Virus record (IMG/VR): IMGVR_UViG_3300025280_000124
Coordinates: 1 to 28,147 of that record
Source: a virus
Reading direction: 5' to 3' (one strand)
Length of the DNA stretch: 28,147 nucleotides
Part shown: in pieces, positions 21,777-27,593 of the stretch
How the letters are laid out: the number at the start of each line of letters is the position of its first letter
How positions within the stretch are numbered: position 1 is the first letter of the stretch
Made by a program: the position numbers and the translations under genes
The notes under the pieces: generated by a model
What the model saw: the letters and a program-made list of their open reading frames with translations, nothing else
The model's database searches: none
Told to the model about the DNA's origin: nothing

Positions 21777-22151
21777 GTGAAAGAAACTGAAGCCCAAATA
21801 CAGAAAGCAATTCTGCAGTGGGGTGCATACAAACGCATACTGATGCACCGTATCAATGTGATAGGCACACCGCTGCATAAGAATGGCCTGACAGTTTACC
21901 GGCCCAGTACCAACCGTGGTATGGCAGACATACACGCCACTGTCCTGGTTGGTGATATTCCGGTATCAGTGTGGCTGGAAGTCAAAACAAAGAAGGGCAG
22001 GATCTCAGAGAACCAGAAAGCATTTAATGATGTTATTGCAGCTGCTGGTGGATTTTACTATGTGGTCAGGTCTATTGATGATGTGGAACTTGTCGTTGCA
22101 GAAGTCAGGCAGAAAACGTTTACAAAAATGAGTGCAGCAATACCGTTTTAA
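21777..22151 (+). CDS. VRR-NUC domain nuclease
   Basis: This encodes 124 residues from GTG 21777. The start matches the ATG of the partial copy upstream; ATG 21750 is an alternative that would overlap the previous gene. The VRR-NUC fold is a PD-(D/E)xK nuclease: NRGMADI (Asp51), WLEVKTKKGRIS (Glu68, Lys70), NQKAF (Gln80) and GGFYYVVRSIDDV are the conserved elements. Such stand-alone domains in phages cut branched or flap DNA and are usually placed in replication/recombination operons, as here. It precedes a RecE-like exonuclease. Confidence 0.85.
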   Translation: MKETEAQIQKAILQWGAYKRILMHRINVIGTPLHKNGLTVYRPSTNRGMADIHATVLVGDIPVSVWLEVKTKKGRISENQKAFNDVIAAAGGFYYVVRSIDDVELVVAEVRQKTFTKMSAAIPF

Positions 22152-22155
22152 ACAT

Positions 22156-22232
22156 TGGACAGTCTCAGGCGGGGCAGTGGAGGGAATATTCAGGTGTAAG
22201 GTGATTCTGGAGTATTCAGGCAGGACTGTCCA
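22156..22232 (+). promoter_or_regulatory. Long-range inverted repeat in the leader of the exonuclease gene
   Basis: TGGACAGTC (22156-22164) and GACTGTCCA (22224-22232) are perfect 9-bp complements separated by 59 bases. The loop holds two copies of TATTCAGG. It fills the gap between the nuclease stop and the exonuclease ribosome site, so it may be a structured leader or a weak terminator; there is no U tract. Confidence 0.45.
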
Positions 22233-22248
22233 TTAACTAGGAAGAGAA

Positions 22249-23073
22249 ATGATTAAAGAAAACCTAACCCTGGAGGATTACCACAAGCTGGAGCCAAAAT
22301 CTGCACACTTCTTAATGGATGTGATGGAGAAAAATTGCAGCAAGGCAGTGCGTAACCAGGAACATCCAAAGAAACCTACAAAGGCAATGCAGAATGGCAC
22401 GCTGATTCATACTGCAATTGAACTAAGGGGAAATTTGACCTGGGATATTGGAGATTATTATGTCCAGGAACCACCAGACATAAATAAGAGGACCAAAGCA
22501 GGGAAGCTGGAGCTGGAAGAGTTTCACAAATCCATTGGTGACAAAATAGTAATTACTGAGGATCAGTGGGACATGGCAGTGGGCTGCATGGAAGCAGCCT
22601 GGTCTGATATATATGCAAGACCATACCTGGAAGCAGCAAGGTTTGAACGCAGCGGGTTTACCAATATAAAGGGTGTGGATGTAAAGGCCAGACCAGACCT
22701 GGATTGCTATAAGAAACAGAGAACCCTGGTGGACATAAAGACCAGGCAGAAAGATAAGTCTGATGAACCATCTTGGACCAGGGATTGGTGGAACAGCAAG
22801 ACATATATACAGGCAGGTTTACAGCTGCTGGTTTGGGAGAAACTGAATATGCCCTGTGAGCATTATTATTATCTACTGGTGGAAACTGAAGATCCATACG
22901 ATACCAACCTGGTAGACCTGGGTGAAGAGCTAATGGAGATTAGCAAGGATAGAACAATTGAAGCATTGGAGAAATGGAAATCATGGATTGGCGCAGGCTC
23001 GCCAAAAGGTTATGGACAACCGCAAAAAATGCAAACAAAACCGTGGTACAGAAATCACGAACTCACCCTGTAA
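22249..23073 (+). CDS. RecE-like PD-(D/E)xK exonuclease
   Basis: This encodes 274 residues with a GGAAGAGAA ribosome site. The conserved elements of the RecE / exonuclease VIII-like (DUF3799-type) PD-(D/E)xK nucleases are present: NGTLIHTAIE (His54, Glu58), KARPDLD (Asp150), TLVDIKTR (Asp162, Lys164) and the QAGLQLLVWE helix (Gln188, Gln192). It probably digests one DNA strand to make recombinogenic ends for phage recombination. An ssDNA-binding-like gene lies shortly downstream, but no recognisable single-strand annealing protein (RecT/Beta) is in this window. The 3' end overlaps the zinc-finger gene by about 100 bases. Confidence 0.8.
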   Translation: MIKENLTLEDYHKLEPKSAHFLMDVMEKNCSKAVRNQEHPKKPTKAMQNGTLIHTAIELRGNLTWDIGDYYVQEPPDINKRTKAGKLELEEFHKSIGDKIVITEDQWDMAVGCMEAAWSDIYARPYLEAARFERSGFTNIKGVDVKARPDLDCYKKQRTLVDIKTRQKDKSDEPSWTRDWWNSKTYIQAGLQLLVWEKLNMPCEHYYYLLVETEDPYDTNLVDLGEELMEISKDRTIEALEKWKSWIGAGSPKGYGQPQKMQTKPWYRNHELTL

Positions 23074-23675
23074 GGCAGTGTCCATATTGTGGGAAGGATG
23101 TGGTTTCACGTGGATACCAGGTAAAGCGGTATTGCAACAACATCTGCTACCAGAGATTCCAGCGTGCAAGGACAAAAAAGCGCAGAGCAGAAAGGCTCTG
23201 CCTGGAGTGCGATAAGGTTTTTACGCCAAAAAGAGACAACCATTTTAGATGCTCAGATCACTGCAGGAAAACTTTTCAAGCAAGGTATTTAAAGCAGAAC
23301 CGGATCAGATACAAAAGCACCAGGGAGAGACACCCCTGCAAGTTTTGCGGGCAGCTGTTTGTACCATTGCATTACCTTACAATATTTTGTTCTCCACCCT
23401 GTAAACGTGCGCATGAAGCAACTATCAAAGTTAAACCAAAATTAACAATAGAACCAACCCAAAGAGAAATTACAGAAGATGACCTGTCCACCAGTAATCA
23501 TGCAGCTGCAATTGCAGAGTTCAAAGCAGCTGGTGGGAAGGTAAAAGTGTATCCTACGCTGCCAAGTCCAAAGATTCAAAATACTGGAGCAAGCAAAGGT
23601 GCAGAGTGGTCCATCAAATCTAATATTGATGACCTGGATGATGAATACAATGATGTATTCAATATGAAGAACTAA
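22974..23675 (+). CDS. Protein with three C2C2 zinc fingers
   Basis: This encodes 233 residues. It contains three clear C-x2-C...C-x3-C modules: Cys36/39/54/58, Cys76/79/93/97 and Cys122/125/139/143, each followed by basic helices (YQRFQRARTKKRRAERL, KTFQARYLKQNR). These look like treble-clef or MYM/FCS-like zinc fingers, which bind DNA or RNA. The C-terminal part (about 155-233) is acidic and probably flexible. ATG 22974 has a GGAG four bases upstream; ATG 22983 and GTG 23043 are alternatives, and the last would cut the long overlap with the exonuclease. No exact family is recognised. Its position suggests DNA replication or recombination. Confidence 0.75.
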   Translation: MEIMDWRRLAKRLWTTAKNANKTVVQKSRTHPVRQCPYCGKDVVSRGYQVKRYCNNICYQRFQRARTKKRRAERLCLECDKVFTPKRDNHFRCSDHCRKTFQARYLKQNRIRYKSTRERHPCKFCGQLFVPLHYLTIFCSPPCKRAHEATIKVKPKLTIEPTQREITEDDLSTSNHAAAIAEFKAAGGKVKVYPTLPSPKIQNTGASKGAEWSIKSNIDDLDDEYNDVFNMKN

Positions 23676-23708
23676 CCTAAAAGATGAAATAACTAGAAGG
23701 AGAATGAT

Positions 23709-24396
23709 ATGAGTTTTGATCCAATACCGGAACCAAGTATGTCATCAGATTATCTGAAGATAAATCCAGATGAGAAGCACCGTATCCGCATTATGGACAT
23801 TTATCCAGGGATGGGAGTCCTGGGGTGATGATAACAAACCGCATAGAATGCCGTATATACTAAACCAACCATGTCCAAAAGAGTTGAGGGATCTGGACAG
23901 GGATGGCAAACCAAAGCTGTTTTGGATGTTCACTGTCTGGCACGTTGGTGAGGAAAAGCCAATGGTGTTTGAAGTAACACAAAGCACAATTAAAACTCCA
24001 ATCCTGGCATATGCCAATAATCCAGCCTGGGGTGATCCATCGCATTATGTCCTGGAGATTGGCAGGACCGGTTCTGGATTAGAAACAGAATATACAGTGA
24101 TTGCAGAACCACCATCCGAACCACCACCTAAAGCTGTTACTGATGCAATGAAGGATGCAATGATTGATTTGCGTGTAGTGTTTGATGATGGTAATCCCTT
24201 TGGTGCATTGGCAACCAATGACCAGGAAAACATTAGGCGTTTGCGTGAGCAGGGTGAGCCGATTCCTATGGGTGCAGAAGTAAGTAGTGTAAGTAGTGTA
24301 GGCAGCGTTGCCAGGGATGCAGTCGAAACACTTAAAGCAGCAAAGGATAAAGCTGAAGGACTTGCACCTGAAATGGAAGGTAAAGTACCGTACTAA
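23709..24396 (+). CDS. ssDNA-binding-like protein split by a +1 frameshift
   Basis: Two frames together make one protein. From ATG 23709 (GAAGGAGAATGAT before it), the frame reads MSFDPIPEPSMSSDYLKINP then DEKHRIRIMD and stops at 23826. The second frame carries on from TTT at 23800 as FIQGWESWGDDNKPHRMPYI, VWHVGEEKPMVFEVTQSTIK, NNPAWGDPSHYVLEI and so on to 24396. Skipping one base, near A23799, joins RIRIMD to FIQGWESWG, which fits a family of phage ssDNA-binding-like proteins I recall (I-R-I...GW-x-x-W...NKP...EITQ-x-TI...WGDP). The C-terminus (about 150-208) is flexible and acidic. Whether the base is an error, a mutation or a programmed shift is unresolved. The name is tentative. Confidence 0.6.
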
Positions 24397-24399
24397 AAA

Positions 24400-24422
24400 C
24401 TGTATATACAGGGGCTATACAG
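24400..24422 (+). repeat. Palindrome and hairpin after the SSB-like gene
   Basis: CTGTATATACAG (24400-24411) is a perfect 12-bp palindrome, and its left half also pairs with TATACAG at 24416-24422. It lies four bases after the SSB-like stop and could be an operator or a weak hairpin. No U tract follows. Confidence 0.5.
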
Positions 24423-24444
24423 GAAATGAAAATTGAAAGGAAAC

Positions 24445-25290
24445 ATGGATGTTGACAGGCAAAGTTTTATCATTTATAAGAACTTTTATGAGCCGATTAA
24501 GCACCTGAATAATACAGATTTGGGTAAGCTGTTCAGGGCAATATTTGAGTATAATTTATCTGTAGATGGTACTGAAAAAGTAAATGGGTATGTGGTCCCA
24601 CCAGAGGTGAAAATACCTTTTGAGTTCTTCAAAAATCAGTTCAACCTGGATGATGCCAAGTGGATGAAAAGAGTTAAAGCCAGCAGGGAGAATGGATTGA
24701 AGGGTGGAAGACCACCACAACCTAGTGAACCTACTGGGTTAGTTGGGTTAGAAACGGAACCTGAAAAAGGCGATACTGTTACTGTTACTGTTACTGATAC
24801 TGTAACTGGTACTGTTACTGAAAATGAAACTGAAAAGGATTTAAAAGAAATACAAAAGAAAAGTTTTGATGTGTGGTGGTCAGATTACAGGGGAAAAAGT
24901 TGGAGGGGAACTGGTGGAGTGAAAAGTACAGCAGCTAAAAATTATGCTGCCTGTCTCAAGAAATATTCTCCAGAGCAAATACAAAAGGCTACTGATAATT
25001 ATCTGCAGCATTGTAGAACATCCAGATCATTCCACAAAGATCCTGAGAGATTTGTTGATCCGGTTAAGAAGATGGTGGAACAGTGGCTGGACTTTACACC
25101 ACCACCAAAACAGTCTGCTGAACCAGACAGGTCTGCTCCCATAGAAAAATCATGGAAGAACCAGATAGATACCGTTAGGCGTTTACTGCACGGTAAGAAT
25201 AAACAGCAGGCACAGGAGGAGTGGGGGAAGATACCAACAGCCTGGAAGGATAACTTGAAGATCCAACAGATGTTTGCAGAGAAAAACTAA
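24445..25290 (+). CDS. DUF6291-like phage protein, possible replication role
   Basis: This encodes 281 residues from ATG 24445 (GAAAGGAAAC ahead). The N-terminus, MDVDRQSFIIYKNFYEPIKH with LFRAIFEYNL, is typical of DUF6291 proteins found in replication modules of many phages. A conserved WMKRVKASRENGLKGGRPPQ follows and then a low-complexity TVTVTVTDTVTGTVTE stretch. The C-terminal half, with WWSDYRGK, KSTAAKNYAACLKKY and HKDPERFVD, resembles the C-terminal section of phage replication initiator-like proteins that bind or recruit a helicase loader. It contains no ATPase motif. Function is inferred from family and context. Confidence 0.65.
   Translation: MDVDRQSFIIYKNFYEPIKHLNNTDLGKLFRAIFEYNLSVDGTEKVNGYVVPPEVKIPFEFFKNQFNLDDAKWMKRVKASRENGLKGGRPPQPSEPTGLVGLETEPEKGDTVTVTVTDTVTGTVTENETEKDLKEIQKKSFDVWWSDYRGKSWRGTGGVKSTAAKNYAACLKKYSPEQIQKATDNYLQHCRTSRSFHKDPERFVDPVKKMVEQWLDFTPPPKQSAEPDRSAPIEKSWKNQIDTVRRLLHGKNKQQAQEEWGKIPTAWKDNLKIQQMFAEKN
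24775..24820 (+). repeat. Degenerate ACTGTT hexamer repeat
   Basis: About seven hexamers close to ACTGTT run in frame inside the DUF6291-like gene, encoding Thr-Val pairs (TVTVTVTDTVTGTVT). Such tracts can expand or shrink in six-base steps without breaking the frame and form a flexible linker between the two domains. Confidence 0.8.
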
Positions 25291-25369
25291 AAGTGACATT
25301 CAAGTTCAGTTTCTCAAATTTCGGTGATAGTGTTAAATTAACCCCAAAACCCTTTGATGCGAGGACAAG

Positions 25370-25702
25370 ATGAATCCAGTGCAATTCAGGAATTCTACCG
25401 CTTATATCGTTGGTGGAGACATTGAAGCAGATGTGACAGGAACAACAATTGATGCAGGACAATTCCGGAAAGTCTGCATGGTTGCAGTAAATACCGGCAC
25501 TAACTCACCAGCTGGTAATATTTATATCCAACATTCAAACGACGACAGTACCTGGGTAAATGGTACAACAGCTGCCGTTGCTGGTGCTGAAACTAATCTC
25601 CTGGAAGATGATCTGTATGCAAGATATACCAGGTTCTTTTACGATGTTACCAGTGGTGGTGCAACTGCAACCATTGCTGTGACCTACACGCTCAAGAGCT
25701 AG
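25370..25702 (+). CDS. Small beta-rich protein, possible virion decoration
   Basis: This encodes 110 residues with GCGAGGACAAG before ATG. It begins MNPVQFRNSTAYIVGGDIEA and reads like a small beta sandwich (IYIQHSNDDSTWVNGT, ARYTRFFYDVTSGGATATIA). No signal peptide or membrane segment. It resembles small virion proteins in composition, yet it lies in front of the terminase genes and not in the structural block. It may be a late virion gene at the left edge of the packaging region. No family recognised. Confidence 0.65.
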   Translation: MNPVQFRNSTAYIVGGDIEADVTGTTIDAGQFRKVCMVAVNTGTNSPAGNIYIQHSNDDSTWVNGTTAAVAGAETNLLEDDLYARYTRFFYDVTSGGATATIAVTYTLKS

Positions 25703-25706
25703 ACCT

Positions 25707-25895
25707 ATGCCAAAGATTAAAAAAGGTAAAAGCAAAGGGGTAGGCGCAAACGTAACGAAAGCTGAAAGAAAGATTGCTAATGCTTTCCCAGGTTCAAGTG
25801 TGAGAATAACTGATATGTTTGGTGCAAACTATACTCCGTACGAAAAGAAACTGTTTAAGAAAACCAAAAGACCACTCAGGAATGGTCCGAGGTAG
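25707..25895 (+). CDS. Small basic protein, unknown
   Basis: This encodes 62 residues, starting MPKIKKGKSKGVGANVTKAE four bases after the previous stop. It is strongly basic, with FPGSSVRITDMFGANYTPYE in the middle and KKTKRPLRNGPR at the end. It probably binds nucleic acid or is packaged. Unrecognised, but the tight spacing and the similar basic neighbours support it. Confidence 0.6.
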   Translation: MPKIKKGKSKGVGANVTKAERKIANAFPGSSVRITDMFGANYTPYEKKLFKKTKRPLRNGPR

Positions 25896-25898
25896 CTG

Positions 25899-26012
25899 AT
25901 GCCAAAAGTAGTGGAGAAGTTAGCAAAGAAACTCAGGAAGAAGGGTAAAAGCAAATCCTCAAGCTATGCGATTGCTACAGCTGCATTGAAGAAACGCAAG
26001 AGGAAGAAGTGA
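25899..26012 (+). CDS. Very small basic protein, partly in a tandem repeat
   Basis: A frame of 37 codons encodes MPKVVEKLAKKLRKKGKSKS, SSYAIATAALKKRKRKK, nearly half Lys/Arg. It resembles the small basic proteins often found near phage packaging genes. The last seven codons and the stop lie in the first unit of a 23-bp tandem repeat. Confidence 0.5.
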   Translation: MPKVVEKLAKKLRKKGKSKSSSYAIATAALKKRKRKK

Positions 26013-26045
26013 AGAAACGCAAGAGGAAGAAGTGAAGAAACGCAA
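25988..26045 (+). repeat. 23-bp tandem duplication (2.5 copies)
   Basis: Units lie at 25988-26010 and 26011-26033, identical in sequence, followed by a 12-base partial copy (26034-26045). The repeat carries both a Lys/Arg-rich coding end with stop codon and the ribosome site plus GTG start of the HNH gene. It therefore looks like a recent duplication that preserved both. Confidence 0.9.
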
Positions 26046-26256
26046 CTACCGCAAAGAGTATGACACATACCACAAGAAACCAAAGCAGCGTAAGAATAAC
26101 AATGCCAGGCACAGGGCAAGATACTCAATGAAGCTGAAGCCTGGTGATAAGCGTGAGGTGGATCACAAAAGACCACTGAGCAAAGGTGGAAGCAACTCAC
26201 GCAAGAATCTGCGCCTGGTCAGTCGAACCACAAACAGAAGGAAAGCTGCAAAGTGA
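26032..26256 (+). CDS. HNH endonuclease (packaging-associated)
   Basis: This encodes 74 residues from GTG 26032, with AGGAAGAA before it from the tandem repeat. The HNH motif is visible: EVDHKRPLSKGGSNSRKNLR (Asp44-His45, Asn59) followed by LVSRTTNRRKAAK, giving a short HNH core with a basic N-terminus. Small HNH nucleases next to terS/terL are common in tailed phages and are needed, with the terminase, for specific DNA cleavage in some of them. Its stop overlaps the next gene's GTG start (GTGA). It could be a stand-alone mobile nuclease, but location favours packaging. Confidence 0.8.
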   Translation: MKKRNYRKEYDTYHKKPKQRKNNNARHRARYSMKLKPGDKREVDHKRPLSKGGSNSRKNLRLVSRTTNRRKAAK

Positions 26257-26657
26257 AAGCATTTGAAGTGACTGAGGAAGTATTAGCTGAAGCTGAAGAG
26301 TGTGGTGCGTTAGGCTTAAACCTGGAACAGACTGCACTGTGCCTTGGTGTGAATCCCAGTACGTTGTATCGCAATAAGGTTAAATCTGGGGCTTTGCAAT
26401 CTGCTCTTACACGCGGGCAGGCGCGTGGTATTAGGAATATGACCGGATGCTTGAGGGACCAGGCAGAGTCTGGAAACACTCACGCTACGATGTTTTACCT
26501 GAAGAACCGTGCAGCGGATCAGTGGGCTAATGATCTCCAGAATGTGGCTAAAATACAGGTTAATCTCTCTAGAATTAGCGATTCTGAGCTGCTTAGTGAA
26601 CTCAGGGATGATCCTGCACTACTCAAAGTTGTAAACGCACAACAAATAGAAGAATAA
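26253..26657 (+). CDS. Terminase small subunit-like protein
   Basis: This encodes 134 residues from GTG (GTGA overlap with the HNH stop). An N-terminal helix-turn-helix (about 20-45, LNLEQTALCLGVNPSTLYRN) is followed by a helical section with GNTHATMFYLKNRAADQWAN, which is the characteristic end of phage TerS-like proteins. It recognises the packaging site in viral DNA and stimulates TerL. It lies directly after the HNH gene and two genes before TerL. The C-terminus (SELLSELRDDPALLKVV) is typical of these too. Confidence 0.75.
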   Translation: MKAFEVTEEVLAEAEECGALGLNLEQTALCLGVNPSTLYRNKVKSGALQSALTRGQARGIRNMTGCLRDQAESGNTHATMFYLKNRAADQWANDLQNVAKIQVNLSRISDSELLSELRDDPALLKVVNAQQIEE

Positions 26658-26680
26658 TGATAAATTTTATATGTGCGATA

Positions 26681-26717
26681 ATGTACGTTTAACGTACATA
26701 TGATGTTTATCAACATC
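26681..26717 (+). promoter_or_regulatory. Two adjacent perfect inverted repeats between terS and the GNAT gene
   Basis: ATGTACGTTTAACGTACAT (26681-26699) has 9-bp arms around a single central base. Next to it, GATGTT (26702-26707) pairs with AACATC (26712-26717) around four bases. They may be operators or a packaging/regulatory structure. No U tract follows, so a terminator is unlikely. Confidence 0.55.
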
Positions 26718-26741
26718 CATGAGTTGTGATATTACACAAAT

Positions 26742-26763
26742 GGTACAGACATTGTACAGACAT
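26742..26763 (-). repeat. Two distant copies of the attP arm repeat
   Basis: Read on the minus strand this is two adjacent ATGTCTGTAC(A/C) units (11 + 11 bp), the same array as the right attP arm at 17701-17722. It lies about 9 kb from attP, just in front of a GNAT-like gene. See the finding on shared sites. Confidence 0.8.
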
Positions 26764-26770
26764 TGGGGTT

Positions 26771-27295
26771 ATGACTGAGAAAAGTTCAACAATAACAAAG
26801 AGTTCACCTGCCAACCTCGGGATTGTTTATCCCACGGTCCGTAATACTGAAAGAATTGGTGTGCTTTTACGTAAGATTGAACCGGATGAGCGTGCGCTGC
26901 GCTTTGTGCTGGATTCCTGGTGCAAAACCGTTGCAGCAGAGCCTCCCTGGAATTTCAGCACCCCCCACCATACTCCACCCCTACCCCACCCCTTACTGAT
27001 TTATGAACACGACACACTCCTCAAAAAAATAATCCGCAATTCCACCATCACGCTTGGGTGTGATCCAGATGATCCCGATACGGTGTGGGGTTATATCTGC
27101 ACCGATGATAATTTGTTGCATTTTATCTATGTAAAGAGTGCATTCCGTGGATTTGGGATAGGCGGGTGTTTATTGAGGTCAGCAGACTTGCCTGGCAGCA
27201 ATGTTATCACTTCACACCGGACACAGAGTTTGTTTGTTGCATTCCCTGGAGTCCGTTTTTTATGGAACCCTTACAGGATGATTTATGGAACTTGA
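26771..27295 (+). CDS. GNAT acetyltransferase-like protein between terS and terL
   Basis: This encodes 174 residues from ATG 26771; an earlier in-frame start at 26726 would run through the repeats, so I prefer the later one. The C-terminal half shows a GNAT pattern: VWGYICTDDNLLHFIYVKSA and then FRGFGIGGCLLRS, which is the acetyl-CoA-binding motif A (R/Q-G-x-G-x-G/A). The central part has an unusual Pro/His-rich stretch (FSTPHHTPPLPHP) at about 73-88. Acetyltransferase-like genes within terminase loci are seen in some phages but their substrate is unknown. Its end overlaps the next gene by 11 bases. Confidence 0.65.
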   Translation: MTEKSSTITKSSPANLGIVYPTVRNTERIGVLLRKIEPDERALRFVLDSWCKTVAAEPPWNFSTPHHTPPLPHPLLIYEHDTLLKKIIRNSTITLGCDPDDPDTVWGYICTDDNLLHFIYVKSAFRGFGIGGCLLRSADLPGSNVITSHRTQSLFVAFPGVRFLWNPYRMIYGT

Positions 27296-27593
27296 GCGAG
27301 TACATTTACTGAGGATCTTGCAGATGCCAGGAGGCACTTCTGAGATACTTTTGCGTGGAGAGAAGAACGGCACTGATACTAAACTTTTCTACACAGAGGG
27401 AATGATTTGTGTGAAGCGCAATGTGCAGGGTGTGAGTCACACCAGGTTGGTTCCTTTAAACAACGTACAATCTATGGAAGAATATGGCGGGCAATCCACT
27501 AAAAAGGCAGCGCAGGGAAGCAGCAAACGATCTGAACTGGAACAGGGAAAAGCGTCTTCTGGTGGAAGAGGCCGTCCGAAGAAAGCGGGCTAG
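27285..27593 (+). CDS. Small protein with a C-terminal AT-hook-like motif
   Basis: This encodes 102 residues starting MELERVHLLRILQMPGGTSE. The first two-thirds look globular and beta-rich (FYTEGMICVKRNVQGVSHTR). The C-terminus is low in complexity and basic and ends GGRGRPKKAG, with an AT-hook core (RGRPKK) that binds the minor groove of A/T-rich DNA. It overlaps the GNAT gene by 11 bases and the terL gene by up to 110 bases, so the AT-hook tail is encoded in a different frame of the terL start. Confidence 0.6.
   Translation: MELERVHLLRILQMPGGTSEILLRGEKNGTDTKLFYTEGMICVKRNVQGVSHTRLVPLNNVQSMEEYGGQSTKKAAQGSSKRSELEQGKASSGGRGRPKKAG

Noticed and set aside
22156-22232. A rho-independent terminator
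   Set aside because: The stem has a 59-base loop and is not followed by a U run.
23770-24396. The SSB-like gene starting at ATG 23770
   Set aside because: There is no good ribosome site before 23770, and the upstream frame with a strong site (23709) supplies the conserved start, so a frameshift explains the data better.
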